Source: Brumimicrobium mesophilum (GTDB lineage Bacteria; Bacteroidota; Bacteroidia; Flavobacteriales_D; Crocinitomicaceae). Taken from it: 64,000 nucleotides of DNA. The position numbers were made by a program, and so were the translations under genes. The stretch lies in the NCBI RefSeq assembly GCF_003025005.1, contig NZ_PVSS01000003.1, positions 62,001 through 126,000 on the forward strand, given 5' to 3'. The notes beneath the pieces are model-generated. The model did not search any database, had not been told where the DNA came from, and saw only the letters and a list, made by a program, of their open reading frames with translations. This document shows positions 28,464-37,421 of this stretch, in pieces (within the stretch, counting starts at the first letter, position 1; the number at the start of each line of letters is the position of its first letter).

Positions 28464-28613
28464 ATTACAGACTTAGCATGTGATTATGTGCTTTAAATAA
28501 TTACAAATATATAAAGTTAGTTGTTATTTATCAAATTAAAATATTAAAACCATTAAGTTAATAACATATAACACAATCAGAGTGTTAAGTACTCTTATAA
28601 AGGAAGCTGAAAT

Positions 28614-30437
28614 TTAGTTTATTTGTAGTTTATTTAAATTTGCATAAACTCCATTTTCCTTTGAAATTAATTCTTCATGAGTTCCTTGTTCAACGACTTT
28701 TCCATGTTCCATTACAAGAATTGTATTTGCTTTACGAATTGTTGAAAGTCTGTGTGCAATAATGAAAGATGTTCTGTTTTCCATTAATCTATCTAAAGCT
28801 TCTTGAACTAAACTTTCAGATTCTGCATCCAAAGCAGATGTAGCTTCATCTAAAATCAAAATAGTTGGGTCTTTCAAAATGGCTCTTGCAATTGCAATTC
28901 TTTGTTTTTGACCGCCTGAAAGTTGAATACCTCGATCTCCAACTTGAGTGTCGAAACCTTCAGGAAAAGATTTTATAAAATCAAAGGCATTGGCTTTTTT
29001 GGCTGCGGTTTCCACTTCTTCATCAGTGGCACCTTGCTTTCCAAATAAAATATTTTCTTTTATTGTTCCACTGAAAAGAATAACTTCTTGAGGAACTAAA
29101 GCCATGTTTTCACGTAAATAACTTAAATCGAAGTCCTGAACACTTTTTCCATCGATTGTGTAAGATCCTAAGGTAGGAGAGTAGAACCTTTGTAGTAATG
29201 AAGCAATTGTTGATTTACCAGCTCCTGAGGCTCCGACAAGTGCAATTTTTTCTCCACGTTTAGCTGAAAATGATAATTCATCCAAAACCATTATGTCTTT
29301 TCTTTGTGGGTAGTAAAATGAAACTTTCTCGAAAGCAACGTCCCCATGGATAGGGTCTTTAGATTTTCCTTTGTGAATTTGTTCTTCTGTTTCTTCGGCG
29401 ATGATATTCATTAAATGCTCTGTTGATCCAATGGCTTTTTGCATTGAAGCATACAGGTCTGGGATTGAGCCAATGCTTGCACCCATGAAAACAGTAAACA
29501 TTACAAACGCAAAGAAGTCTCCTCTATCTAAGGTAGCGTCAGGTCCAACCGTCATATGAAGTCCTTGCCAAATTATGAAAATAATAGCCCCAAATAAACA
29601 CATAATAATAAAGGAAATAAATACACCTCTCCAGTTACCACTTTTTATATTTAAAGATTTAATTGTTTCAATAGACTTCCTGTATTTGGCAATCATAAAC
29701 AATTCATTTGTAAAGGTCTTAACATTTGTTATTCCCATTAAACTTTCTTCTATTATCGAATTTGAAGTTGCGGAATGATCTTGCGCTTTTTTACTTAACT
29801 TTCTGATGAACCTTCCGAAAACAACAGCAATTAATGCCATAACAGGTACAGTTGCCAGCATAATTAAAGCCAATCTCCATGAAACGATAGTAATGAAGAC
29901 AATTGAACCTACTATAATGATTATCTGTCGGAATAATTCAGCAACTGTGGTTCTTAAAGTATCTTGTATTAAGGTAATGTCTGCAGCAATTCTACTGGTT
30001 AACTCACCAACTTTGTTTTTGTTAAAGAAATCCATTGGCATGTATATCAATTTGTCAAAGGCATCCTTTCTGATGTCACGCATTGTTTTTTCTGTTACCT
30101 GTGTAAATATAATTACCCTGAAAAATGAAGAAACACTTTGGATAATTAATAGCACTAAAAGCAAAAGAGCGACGCTGTTAATGTTGTCGAGGTTAATACC
30201 TTCCATTAATTCTTGGTTGCTTGGATTAGTTGTCCCTGCGGGTAGTTCACCTCCTAAAAGCTGACCTAATAGATAAGGAAATAATAATCCAGCGGAAGAG
30301 GATATAACCAAAAACAACCATCCTAATAAGAAATACGCTTTATAAGGTTTCAGATAACTAAATATCTTTTTTGCCTTTTGAACAGATTCTTTACTTAATT
30401 TAACGCGTTCTTGTTTTTTACCTTTTGGTCTAAGCAT
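28614..30437 (-). CDS. ABC exporter, MsbA-like (permease fused to ATPase)
   Basis: 607 residues: six membrane helices in residues 35-340, then a nucleotide-binding domain. Seen: Walker A GASGAGKST, Q-loop LVPQEVILF, signature LSGGQKQRIAIARA, Walker B ILILDEATSALD and switch His IIAHRLSTI. It works as a dimer in the inner membrane. Homologues in this phylum are annotated as lipid A flippases (MsbA) or multidrug exporters; the sequence alone does not decide. Confidence 0.9.
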   Translation of the reverse strand: MLRPKGKKQERVKLSKESVQKAKKIFSYLKPYKAYFLLGWLFLVISSSAGLLFPYLLGQLLGGELPAGTTNPSNQELMEGINLDNINSVALLLLVLLIIQSVSSFFRVIIFTQVTEKTMRDIRKDAFDKLIYMPMDFFNKNKVGELTSRIAADITLIQDTLRTTVAELFRQIIIIVGSIVFITIVSWRLALIMLATVPVMALIAVVFGRFIRKLSKKAQDHSATSNSIIEESLMGITNVKTFTNELFMIAKYRKSIETIKSLNIKSGNWRGVFISFIIMCLFGAIIFIIWQGLHMTVGPDATLDRGDFFAFVMFTVFMGASIGSIPDLYASMQKAIGSTEHLMNIIAEETEEQIHKGKSKDPIHGDVAFEKVSFYYPQRKDIMVLDELSFSAKRGEKIALVGASGAGKSTIASLLQRFYSPTLGSYTIDGKSVQDFDLSYLRENMALVPQEVILFSGTIKENILFGKQGATDEEVETAAKKANAFDFIKSFPEGFDTQVGDRGIQLSGGQKQRIAIARAILKDPTILILDEATSALDAESESLVQEALDRLMENRTSFIIAHRLSTIRKANTILVMEHGKVVEQGTHEELISKENGVYANLNKLQIN

Positions 30438-30534
30438 GCTTAATTGGAAATAAAATAGTACATAAAATTAGAATGCAAAGTTAATGTAAGAAGTGTGTTT
30501 TTTGATTAAAAAAGAATATTTTTGCATTTGCGTT

Positions 30535-30563
30535 TTGTTTAAAACAAAAAAGCACTATCTTTG
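30535..30563 (+). promoter_or_regulatory. rpmH promoter (Bacteroidota type)
   Basis: A -33 element TTG (30535-30537) and -7 element TATCTTTG (30556-30563), 18 bp apart, matching the TTG/TAnnTTTG consensus of the Bacteroidota primary sigma factor. It lies 46 bp ahead of rpmH. Confidence 0.75.
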
Positions 30564-30609
30564 CCAACCTTAAATAGAAAGAGAATTTTAATTTATAATA
30601 AAATAGGTC

Positions 30610-30768
30610 ATGAAAAGAACATTTCAACCATCACAGCGTAAAAGAAGAAATAAGCATGGATTCCGTAGTCGTATGGCTACAAAAAACGGACGTAGAGTAT
30701 TAGCTGCTCGTCGTAAGAAAGGAAGAAAAAGTTTAACAGTTTCTAGCAATAAGTTAGCAAAACGCTAG
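30610..30768 (+). CDS. rpmH: 50S ribosomal protein L34
   Basis: 52 residues, start [18 protein letters not shown], with the invariant GFRSRM and [17 protein letters not shown] of L34. It binds domain I of 23S rRNA. Very basic, as expected. Here it stands apart from rnpA and dnaA, which is usual in this phylum. Confidence 0.97.
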   Translation: MKRTFQPSQRKRRNKHGFRSRMATKNGRRVLAARRKKGRKSLTVSSNKLAKR

Positions 30769-30792
30769 TCACTTATAGATAATTTTGTTAAT

Positions 30793-30821
30793 AGTCCATC
30801 AATTTCAGGTGGGCTTTTTTT
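30793..30821 (+). terminator. rpmH terminator
   Basis: Stem AGTCCA/TGGGCT (one G-T pair) followed by T7, 24 bp after the stop. Confidence 0.6.
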
Positions 30822-30956
30822 GTTTAATGGTGCTTTTTAGGCAATGTTGCTCAAGTATGACTTTATTTATTACACTTTTGTTAATTTTTAAGTCTTGAAT
30901 CTTGAAAAATGCGTGAAATAAGATTAATTTAGTGCCGAATTTAATAATGTAAAATA

Positions 30957-32168
30957 ATGAATTTACACGAATATCAAGGAAAATCGATTTTAAAGAGTTT
31001 TGGAGTTGCAATTCAAGAAAGTGTTGTTATTGACGACGTAAAGGATGCAGTAAGCAAAGCAAAAGAATTAACAGAGAAGACAGGTACTGAATGGTATGTT
31101 GTTAAAGCTCAAATTCACGCTGGAGGTCGTGGGAAAGGTACAATTGAAGAAACTGGCTCTCACGGAGTAGTTTTAGCTAAAGGAATCGATAAAGTTGAAG
31201 AGGTTGTAAAGGGAATCTTAGGAGGACATTTAGAAACGGCACAAACTAACGGTGTAGCTAAAAAAGTAAATAAAGTAATGATTGCTGAGGATGTTTATTA
31301 TCCTGGTGAAAGTGAAACTTCTGAAATTTACATGTCTGTATTGATGGATCGTGAAAAAGGAAGAAATGTTATTATTTATTCTACTGAAGGTGGGATGGAT
31401 ATTGAAACAGTTGCTGAGGAAACTCCACACTTAATATTCAAGGAAGAAGTTGATCCTCGTACAGGATTACAAGGTTTTCAAGCTAGAAAAATAGCCTTCA
31501 ACTTAGGATTAAGCGGAAAAGCATTTAAAGAAATGACAAAATTTGTTGGTTCTTTATATAACGCATACATTGGATGTGATGCAGCAATGTTCGAAATTAA
31601 CCCAGTGCTAAAAACATCTGATGATAAAATTATTGCTGTTGATGCTAAGGTTACTTTAGATGGTTCTGCTTTATTCCGTCATAAAGATTATGCTGAAATG
31701 CGTGATAAATCAGAAGAGGATCCTGCAGAGGTAGAAGCTGATGAGGCTGGTTTGAACTTCGTGAAATTGGATGGAAACGTTGGTTGTATGGTAAATGGTG
31801 CTGGTTTAGCAATGGCAACTATGGACATTATCAAGCAATCAGGTGGTAACCCTGCAAACTTCCTTGACGTAGGTGGTACTGCTGATGCTGCTCGTGTTGA
31901 GAAAGCTTTTGAAATTATTTTGAAAGATGACAACGTGAAAGCAATCTTGATCAATATCTTCGGTGGTATTGTTCGATGTGATCGTGTTGCACAAGGTATT
32001 GTTGATGCATACAAAAATATGGGTGGAATTCCAGTTCCTCTTATCGTTCGTTTACAAGGGACAAATGCTGTTGAAGCAAAAAAATTAATTGATGAATCTG
32101 GTTTGGACGTTCACTCTGCAGTTCTTTTACAAGAAGCTGCTGATTTAGTGGAGAAGGTTCTTGCTTAA
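30957..32168 (+). CDS. sucC: Succinyl-CoA synthetase, beta subunit (ADP-forming)
   Basis: Beta subunit of the TCA-cycle enzyme that makes ATP from succinyl-CoA. 403 residues. Start MNLHEYQGKSILKSFGV is diagnostic. The ATP-grasp domain (about 1-240) shows VVKAQIHAGGRGKG. The CoA-ligase domain follows, with NGAGLAMATMDIIK, FLDVGG and NIFGGIVRCD. The alpha-subunit gene sucD is not adjacent, so the two are unlinked here. Confidence 0.96.
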   Translation: MNLHEYQGKSILKSFGVAIQESVVIDDVKDAVSKAKELTEKTGTEWYVVKAQIHAGGRGKGTIEETGSHGVVLAKGIDKVEEVVKGILGGHLETAQTNGVAKKVNKVMIAEDVYYPGESETSEIYMSVLMDREKGRNVIIYSTEGGMDIETVAEETPHLIFKEEVDPRTGLQGFQARKIAFNLGLSGKAFKEMTKFVGSLYNAYIGCDAAMFEINPVLKTSDDKIIAVDAKVTLDGSALFRHKDYAEMRDKSEEDPAEVEADEAGLNFVKLDGNVGCMVNGAGLAMATMDIIKQSGGNPANFLDVGGTADAARVEKAFEIILKDDNVKAILINIFGGIVRCDRVAQGIVDAYKNMGGIPVPLIVRLQGTNAVEAKKLIDESGLDVHSAVLLQEAADLVEKVLA

Positions 32169-32259
32169 TTCCATTAATATAACATATGGTAATAAGGGAG
32201 CATTGATTTGTTCCCTTTTTATGTTTAAAACACTTTTTTAGAAATTAATTATTTATAAG

Positions 32260-33042
32260 ATGATAATTTATAAATCAAAAGAACAAATTGAATTGATGAG
32301 AGCTGCGGCTCAAGTTGTGAGTAGAGCATTAGGAAAAGTTGCAGAAGCAATTGATGTTGGTGTTACTACTTTAGAGTTAGACGCAATTGCTGAAAGTTAT
32401 ATTCGTTCTCAAGGTGCTGAACCTGGGTTTTTAGGTTTATATGATTTTCCAAATACATTATGTATTTCAGTAAATGATCATGTGGTTCATGGATATCCAT
32501 CTAATGAACCCTTGAAAGATGGTGATATTGTTTCTGTAGATTGTGGAGCAATCTTGGACGGTTATTATGGCGATCATGCCTATACTTTCGCTGTCGGAAA
32601 TGTTTCCGAAGATAAGCTTAAGCTTTTGAAAGTGACTAAAGAATGTTTGGATATTGGTATTGCTCAAACAAGAGTAGGGAATAGGTTAGGGGATATTGGA
32701 TATCATATTCAAAAACACGCTGAAGATAATGGATATGGTGTGGTTAGGGAGCTTGTTGGTCATGGAATTGGTCAAACTATGCACGAAGAACCACAAATAC
32801 CAAATTACGGAAGACGCGGACGTGGAAAAAAAATTAAGGAAGGTTTGACAATTGCAATAGAACCTATGGTAAATATGGGGACTGAACAAATCAAATATCT
32901 TGAGGATAATTGGACAATTGCGACCTTAGACGGAATGGCTAGTGCACACTTCGAGCATGATGTTGCAGTTGTCAATGGAGAACCAGATGTACTATCCACA
33001 TTTAAATATATTGAAGAAGCACTTGCAAATAAAAAGAAATAA
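32260..33042 (+). CDS. map: Methionine aminopeptidase, type I
   Basis: Removes the N-terminal Met from nascent proteins; dinuclear metal enzyme. 260 residues, type Ia without an N-terminal extension. Metal ligands visible: VDCGAILDGYYGDHAYTF (two Asp), GHGIGQTMHEEP (His), IEPM (Glu) and FEHDVAV (Glu). His in NDHVVHGYP binds substrate. Co-directional with sucC and the next membrane protein. Confidence 0.95.
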   Translation: MIIYKSKEQIELMRAAAQVVSRALGKVAEAIDVGVTTLELDAIAESYIRSQGAEPGFLGLYDFPNTLCISVNDHVVHGYPSNEPLKDGDIVSVDCGAILDGYYGDHAYTFAVGNVSEDKLKLLKVTKECLDIGIAQTRVGNRLGDIGYHIQKHAEDNGYGVVRELVGHGIGQTMHEEPQIPNYGRRGRGKKIKEGLTIAIEPMVNMGTEQIKYLEDNWTIATLDGMASAHFEHDVAVVNGEPDVLSTFKYIEEALANKKK

Positions 33043-33083
33043 CTTTTAGTTTTTTATGATTGATTTTTAAAACCTAATTTAAA

Positions 33084-33677
33084 ATGGAAGTCTTAAGAAA
33101 AATTACTATTATAGGTTGTTTGGTTTATGGATTATATGGACTGGTTAGTTTTTTAGATTTAGGAACTTTCGTTCCCCCGATACCGTTGAAACCATATATT
33201 TTCATGGCATTTTTAATCGGATATGTTACGGTTTCACGACAAGATTTTTCTCCCTTACTGAGAATATCTTTATTAGTATGGATGATGGCATTAATTTTTG
33301 TAGGCCAATATTTTGTAGAAACCTTCTTTGATTATGAAACAGTAGATTTTTATCTGAACAATGTAGAACCATTCGTATTGATGGGTTCTATCGCTGGTTT
33401 TGTTGCAATGGTTTATAAACTGGTAGGAGAGTTAGCGTATCGTTCAATAAAATACTATTTGCCAATTGGTGTTTCTACAGCGATAATACCTTTGACTGTC
33501 ATTTTTAAAAACCAAATTGTGTTTGATTGGGGTATGGTGATTGTTGCATTGTTGTTATTTACATTCGAAAGAATGAAAACAACCACTGAAATTGAGGAGA
33601 AGTATGAAAAAATATTTTATGTTTTGTACGGAGTATCAGTAGTAACTATCATTGAAAGAATGACTTATATTTTATAA
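33084..33677 (+). CDS. Hypothetical multi-pass membrane protein (197 aa)
   Basis: Six hydrophobic segments spread over the full length (about residues 8-24, 33-50, 57-75, 92-112, 127-142, 147-163). I recognise no family. It starts 41 bp after map and is probably co-transcribed with it. Confidence 0.65.
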   Translation: MEVLRKITIIGCLVYGLYGLVSFLDLGTFVPPIPLKPYIFMAFLIGYVTVSRQDFSPLLRISLLVWMMALIFVGQYFVETFFDYETVDFYLNNVEPFVLMGSIAGFVAMVYKLVGELAYRSIKYYLPIGVSTAIIPLTVIFKNQIVFDWGMVIVALLLFTFERMKTTTEIEEKYEKIFYVLYGVSVVTIIERMTYIL

Positions 33678-33722
33678 GAATGTTTTTTTTAAAAAAACAT
33701 TAAATTTTTCATTAAAAATGAT

Positions 33723-33751
33723 TTGAATAGTCCAAGTTATTAGTATTTTTG
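33723..33751 (+). promoter_or_regulatory. Promoter for tRNA-Ser
   Basis: TTG at 33723-33725 and TATTTTTG at 33744-33751, 18 bp apart, fit the Bacteroidota consensus. The following leader starts with GCAGTCCGCA. Confidence 0.7.
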
Positions 33752-33813
33752 CAGTCCGCAACCGAATAGGTATGGGTAAATGTTCAAGCGGAACATTTAA
33801 GTTTGAAATAAAC

Positions 33814-33900
33814 GGAGAGATGGCTGAGTGGCTGAAAGCGGCACCCTGCTAAGGTGTTATACGGGCAACTGTATCCAGGGTTCGAATCCCTGTCTCTCCG
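33814..33900 (+). tRNA. tRNA-Ser (GCU)
   Basis: 87 nt with the long variable arm of class II tRNAs. Acceptor GGAGAGA/TCTCTCC, anticodon loop CTGCTAA, T-loop TTCGAAT; discriminator G. Confidence 0.96.
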
Positions 33901-34000
33901 CATTTTTTTTAAAGTGAAGTTACAAATTATCAGTTTTTTTTCTAAAACTATTGATTTTGAAAGACTTGATTTATTTTTGAAAAAAAAATAAAATAAAAGC

Positions 34001-34030
34001 TTGCAAACATGAAATCTCTTAGTATCTTTG
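34001..34030 (+). promoter_or_regulatory. Promoter for the tRNA-Pro/tRNA-Arg unit
   Basis: TTG at 34001-34003 and TATCTTTG at 34023-34030, 19 bp apart, with the downstream word GCACTCCGCA almost the same as that after the tRNA-Ser promoter. It fits the Bacteroidota consensus well. Confidence 0.75.
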
Positions 34031-34157
34031 CACTCCGCAAGTGAAACGATAACAAGAGACACTTTGAAATAAAACATTAAAATCCGATTCTCCCAAAGAA
34101 TTAGATGAGTTCAATAAAACGTTATTGAATAATAAAATTTAATTAAATACACCAGCT

Positions 34158-34232
34158 CGGGGTGTAGCGTAGCCCGGTCATCGCGCCTCGTTTGGGACGA
34201 GGAGGTCGCAGGTTCGAATCCTGCCACCCCGA
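34158..34232 (+). tRNA. tRNA-Pro (UGG)
   Basis: 75 nt. Acceptor CGGGGTG/CACCCCG, anticodon loop TTTGGGA, T-arm GCAGGTTCGAATCCTGC; discriminator A. Confidence 0.96.
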
Positions 34233-34237
34233 CAGAA

Positions 34238-34267
34238 ATGGGGATGATTCATTTCATCCCCATTTTT
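34238..34267 (+). terminator. Hairpin after tRNA-Pro
   Basis: Stem ATGGGGATGA/TCATCCCCAT with T5 following. It may terminate part of the transcript or mark a processing site before tRNA-Arg. Confidence 0.7.
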
Positions 34268-34306
34268 AATTAAAAGTGTATTTTCGCACTAGTTGTTTTA
34301 ACACTA

Positions 34307-34380
34307 GGGCTCGTAGCTCAGCTGGATAGAGCACCTCCCTTCTAAGGAGGCGGTCAAAGGTTCGAATCCTTTCGGGCTCA
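34307..34380 (+). tRNA. tRNA-Arg (UCU), integration target of the provirus
   Basis: 74 nt. Acceptor GGGCTCG/CGGGCTC (with G-T pairs), D-arm GCTCAGCTGGATAGAGC, anticodon loop CTTCTAA, T-arm AAAGGTTCGAATCCTTT. The last 13 bases plus two beyond are the attL core. The gene stays whole because the provirus carries the same 3' end. Confidence 0.96.
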
Positions 34381-34382
34381 CT
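34368..34382 (+). repeat. attL core
   Basis: CCTTTCGGGCTCACT, the 3' end of tRNA-Arg plus two bases. It is repeated exactly at 58025-58039. Confidence 0.9.
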
Positions 34383-34385
34383 TTA

Positions 34386-34416
34386 AGCGTTGATGATTTT
34401 CATCAACGCTTTTTTA
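34386..34416 (+). terminator. Provirus-supplied terminator for tRNA-Arg
   Basis: Stem AGCGTTGATGA/TCATCAACGCT (11 bp perfect) with TTT loop and a T6 run after it. It lies just inside the provirus and replaces the host terminator that was pushed to 58048-58076. Confidence 0.85.
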
Positions 34417-34490
34417 TTTTAGACAAAGGTCTAAGTTTATTAGGTTTTAGACGATTTTGTTTTTGGCAGCGCTTGAACAACGCAAAGGAT

Positions 34491-34533
34491 TGTGATACTG
34501 ATCCGTGATACCAATTTCAAAATACGTGATACC
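34491..34533 (+). repeat. Integrase arm-type sites, attL side
   Basis: CGTGATACC at 34504-34512 and 34525-34533 (21 bp apart, two helical turns) and a variant TGTGATACT at 34491-34499. The same 9-mer occurs at 57967-57975 near attR in the same orientation. The last copy touches the integrase start codon, so the integrase may also repress itself. Confidence 0.65.
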
Positions 34534-35733
34534 ATGAAAACAAAATATATTTTCAATCGAAAAAATCGATTGAACCTGCAAGGACAGGCACCTGTAGAGG
34601 TTATGATTTACTTGAACAGAAAAAAAAGAATTTTCCGTTCAACGGGGGTTTTTGTTGCCCCAGAATTTTGGGATGAAAATAAGAATGAACTCAAAAAAAC
34701 AATTCCAAACTATCAAGAATTAAATCATAAATTAATTCTTAAAAGACATTCGTTAGAAGATCAAGTTATTAAGGAAGCAATGAGCGGAGACTTCTCGAGT
34801 GTAACTTTGGGCACCCAAAAAGTTAAATTGTTTGAATTCTTTGAACATCGTGTGATAAAAGTGACCAATTCAGAACTTACTGAGGGAACACAAATGATCT
34901 ATCGTCGAACACTACGTTATCTGAAGGAGTTTAGAAAAGAAGATTTTTCAATTACAAAAGTTGATGTTTTCTTTTTAGAATCATTTAATATTTTCTTAAA
35001 GGAAACTAAAAAGTTAAAATTAAATGGTCGTGCATCTTTGATGCTCCGGTTAAAGACCGTTATGAATGTGGCGGTAAATGATGGAGTAGTAGACTATGCA
35101 AAAAATCCCTTTAGAACATTTAAAATAAACCAGGTTGATCCTGAAACACATTCCTTAACACTGGAAGAATTATATCGAATTGAAAATTTGGATATGTCCT
35201 TACGCCCAGAACTTGAGAAAACTAGAGATATGTTTTTGTTTTCTTGTTACACTTCTATAAGATTTGGTGATCTAATTAATTTAAGTTTTGAAAATTTTGA
35301 AGTGTTGGACCAGAAGAGAATTAGATTAACTTATATACAGGAAAAATTAAAACATAGAAGTGCCAAGAAAATACAATGGATTGTTTCCGACTTTTGGGGA
35401 GGTAAAATTGATAAGATTATTTTGAAATACTTCAAGAAATTTGAAACAGTGAAAGATGTTCAAAAAGACATTCGTTTTTTCTTTAGATATACTAATCAAC
35501 ATTATAATAGACAACTAAAGGAACTTCAGTATTTTGCTGGAATTAAACAGGAATTGCATTCACATCTCGCAAGACATACTTGCATAACATTACTTGTGAA
35601 TGATTTTGGTTTAGACATTACAAAGGCTCAAATGATAGCAGGCCATTCAAAAATGGAAATGACGAGGAAATATTTAAGGGTGACAGAGTTAGATTTGCAA
35701 AACGCTGCTCAAAACATTAATTGGAACAAATAA
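34534..35733 (+). CDS. int: Tyrosine site-specific integrase of the provirus
   Basis: About 399 residues from ATG at 34534 (MKTKYIFNRKNRLNLQGQ). An in-frame GTG at 34492 would add 14 residues translated from the arm repeats (IRDTN, IRDTM), so I reject it. Order: N-terminal arm-binding domain, SAM-like core-binding domain (about 90-190), catalytic domain with the Arg box LFSCYTSIRFGDLINL, the HxxR box HSHLARHTCITLL, the second His in AGHSKMEM and the nucleophile Tyr in TRKYLRVTELDL. All parts are present, so it looks active. It integrates and excises the element at tRNA-Arg. Confidence 0.93.
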   Translation: MKTKYIFNRKNRLNLQGQAPVEVMIYLNRKKRIFRSTGVFVAPEFWDENKNELKKTIPNYQELNHKLILKRHSLEDQVIKEAMSGDFSSVTLGTQKVKLFEFFEHRVIKVTNSELTEGTQMIYRRTLRYLKEFRKEDFSITKVDVFFLESFNIFLKETKKLKLNGRASLMLRLKTVMNVAVNDGVVDYAKNPFRTFKINQVDPETHSLTLEELYRIENLDMSLRPELEKTRDMFLFSCYTSIRFGDLINLSFENFEVLDQKRIRLTYIQEKLKHRSAKKIQWIVSDFWGGKIDKIILKYFKKFETVKDVQKDIRFFFRYTNQHYNRQLKELQYFAGIKQELHSHLARHTCITLLVNDFGLDITKAQMIAGHSKMEMTRKYLRVTELDLQNAAQNINWNK

Positions 35734-35738
35734 AAAAA

Positions 35739-35757
35739 GCCTGGTCAATGACCAGGC
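35739..35757 (-). terminator. Terminator at the end of the late gene cluster
   Basis: Stem GCCTGGTC/GACCAGGC with AAT loop, followed on the minus strand by T7. It ends the leftward late transcript; on the plus strand it lies 6 bp after the integrase stop and could shield the two converging units. Confidence 0.85.
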
Positions 35758-35779
35758 CTTCCAACTTCCAAAATACAAG

Positions 35780-35911
35780 TTAAATTTTCTTCCATGCGGA
35801 TTTCATGTTTTTTGCTTTTCCGCTTTTTACCAATTTAGCTGCTTTTTTTGCTTTTGCCGCAAACTTCTTTCTGGCCGCTAATTGTTTTGCTGTTGCTTTT
35901 TTCTTTGCCAT
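35780..35911 (-). CDS. Small Lys/Ala-rich basic peptide (43 aa)
   Basis: Starts MAKKKATAKQLAARKK and ends KNMKSAWKKI. Sixteen lysines in 43 residues and a histone-H1-like Ala/Lys pattern suggest DNA binding, perhaps condensing or packaging virion DNA. Its second half (LVKSGKAKNMKSAWKKI) matches the end of the 62-residue protein at 39578 (LVKNGEASNLKEAWAII), so the two share a motif. Last gene of the late cluster, 20 bp before the terminator. Confidence 0.7.
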   Translation of the reverse strand: MAKKKATAKQLAARKKFAAKAKKAAKLVKSGKAKNMKSAWKKI

Positions 35912-35931
35912 TTCTATTTTGATTTTAGTTA

Positions 35932-36723
35932 TTACTTATTGTTTGCGTTCCAATCATAATCCAAATGCTTTAGCAATGTTGGTTTGATCGTTCGCATTGA
36001 TAGTCCAACATCTATTATTGTCGATTCTTTTTCTACAAATTCTGTTGTTGGATAAATGAAGCTTGAATAATTTCCATTAGCTTTTTCAACGTATTGATAA
36101 TAATGATAAAAGCGTTCATCATTCTTTGTCAATTCATACACTGTTTTTTCAAACAATCGTGCCCAAACTTCCCAAGGCGCAAGTAAATACTTAGATTGCG
36201 GGTGTTTAATTAATGGCGCTACATAATCTTTATTAAATAATAGCTCCTTTGTTGGTTTGCGAATCGTTTCAATTTGCTTGTATTGAGTGGGTTCAGGTTG
36301 TTGACTAGCAAAGCTTATTCCTAGTTCTTTGTTTTTTGAGCGTCCAGCAATCCAATCAATATAATGTGCATACTCATGGATCAATGAACTTTCACCTTGG
36401 TATTTGTTTTTGTATTTTGATTTGCGTCCTCGATTCAAGTTGATCAACAATTTTGAAGGGTTAAAGTGCGCAAGTGATCCGCCTTTTCCTTCTGAACCAA
36501 CTGCAATAATTAATTCACCAAATCCAAGATCATTGTTCTTTTTGATTTTGGCCAAAATTTCTAACTGCTTCTTAATTTTATACAAGAAGAAAAAACGCTC
36601 TTCCTGGTTCACGTAATTTCCAAACGCAAAACCTTTTAGATTGTACTTTTTTGCCAATTTTTCTGCATCAATTGTTTTTGGAATATCCTTAAAATTACGT
36701 TTAAAGAACTTTAAAAAATTCAT
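35932..36723 (-). CDS. HExxH metallopeptidase-like virion or entry protein
   Basis: About 263 residues from ATG at 36723; an upstream ATG at 36801 would overlap the next gene by 41 bp. Seen: LIHEYAHYIDW, a HExxH zinc-peptidase motif, preceded by FGELIIAVGSEGKGGSLAHF and a basic segment NRGRKSKYKNKY, and followed by LAPWEVWARLFEKTV, where the Glu could be the third zinc ligand. The arrangement resembles the LPD1-like polyvalent-protein domains carried by phages. A role in protein processing or host entry is inferred. Confidence 0.6.
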   Translation of the reverse strand: MNFLKFFKRNFKDIPKTIDAEKLAKKYNLKGFAFGNYVNQEERFFFLYKIKKQLEILAKIKKNNDLGFGELIIAVGSEGKGGSLAHFNPSKLLINLNRGRKSKYKNKYQGESSLIHEYAHYIDWIAGRSKNKELGISFASQQPEPTQYKQIETIRKPTKELLFNKDYVAPLIKHPQSKYLLAPWEVWARLFEKTVYELTKNDERFYHYYQYVEKANGNYSSFIYPTTEFVEKESTIIDVGLSMRTIKPTLLKHLDYDWNANNK

Positions 36724-36760
36724 TGAGAATTTTATAAATTGTTCCTGGCGTCCGTTGGTC

Positions 36761-36946
36761 TTAACTGTGTCTGTTATCCTGTGTACTTCTGTTTTTGGCA
36801 TAATTACGATAAATTAAGGTTGATACTACAGCTACAATTGCAATTCCTACGATAATTGCAACGACCTTTGTTTGTGGCTTAGGTTGAGGATAAGCTGCTA
36901 TAAACGTTGGGATTGTTTTGTTTGTGATAAGTCGATTTTCTAACAT
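36761..36946 (-). CDS. Small single-span membrane protein (61 aa)
   Basis: A hydrophobic helix at about residues 28-46 (VVAIIVGIAIVAVVSTLIY) follows a short Pro-rich segment (YPQPKPQTK) and is followed by a basic tail. Probably a virion membrane or assembly protein, like the other small membrane proteins of this cluster. No family recognised. Confidence 0.6.
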   Translation of the reverse strand: MLENRLITNKTIPTFIAAYPQPKPQTKVVAIIVGIAIVAVVSTLIYRNYAKNRSTQDNRHS

Positions 36947-36971
36947 TTTAAATTTTGTTTTAAAGTGAACT

Positions 36972-37397
36972 TTACTTCATTCTATATCGTTCGCCTTTCT
37001 CGAATACAATAGTATTTCCATTAGGTTTAATAAGTAAAACACGTTTTATCTTCTTTCCGATTTTGGCGTGTTCGTACATAATTAAATATTTTCCATCGGG
37101 CCCTATTGTATGAAAAAGATTAATTCCGACCTCTTTATCTCGTTTTGTGATGGTGTAACGAATTTTTGTTATTGTATCGCCTGAATTGGTGATCTCGTAA
37201 TAATCAAAAAAAGGGTTTCCAAAAGTGCTGGAGTTTGGTGGTTGCCTGTTAAACACCACGTTTGCACCTACATAACCTTGATGAACCACTTTCTTTTCAT
37301 CCGTATGTTCTAATAAATAGGCGTTACTAAATTTGATTTCTTGAGCGCTTAAACTCATTGTTAGCGCAAATAATAAGATTGTGATAATTGATTTCAT
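36972..37397 (-). CDS. Exported hypothetical protein (141 aa)
   Basis: Sec signal peptide 1-18 (cut after LSAQ). The mature part has beta-rich segments (NPFFDYYEITNSGDTIT; YLIMYEHAKIGKKIKRVLL). A signal peptide within a late phage cluster suggests a periplasmic protein acting at lysis, a host-modifying factor, or a host gene picked up. No family recognised. Confidence 0.65.
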   Translation of the reverse strand: MKSIITILLFALTMSLSAQEIKFSNAYLLEHTDEKKVVHQGYVGANVVFNRQPPNSSTFGNPFFDYYEITNSGDTITKIRYTITKRDKEVGINLFHTIGPDGKYLIMYEHAKIGKKIKRVLLIKPNGNTIVFEKGERYRMK

Positions 37398-37421
37398 TTT
37401 GTTTTTTATTATTGGTTTGTA

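Noticed and set aside
33784-34077. 97-codon minus-strand ORF across tRNA-Ser
   Set aside because: It reads through the complement of the tRNA and gives the well-known false peptide containing RDSNPGYSCPYNTLAGCRFQP.
34492-34533. GTG start giving the integrase 14 extra residues
   Set aside because: The added residues are translated from the CGTGATACC arm repeats; ATG at 34534 gives the normal N-terminus.
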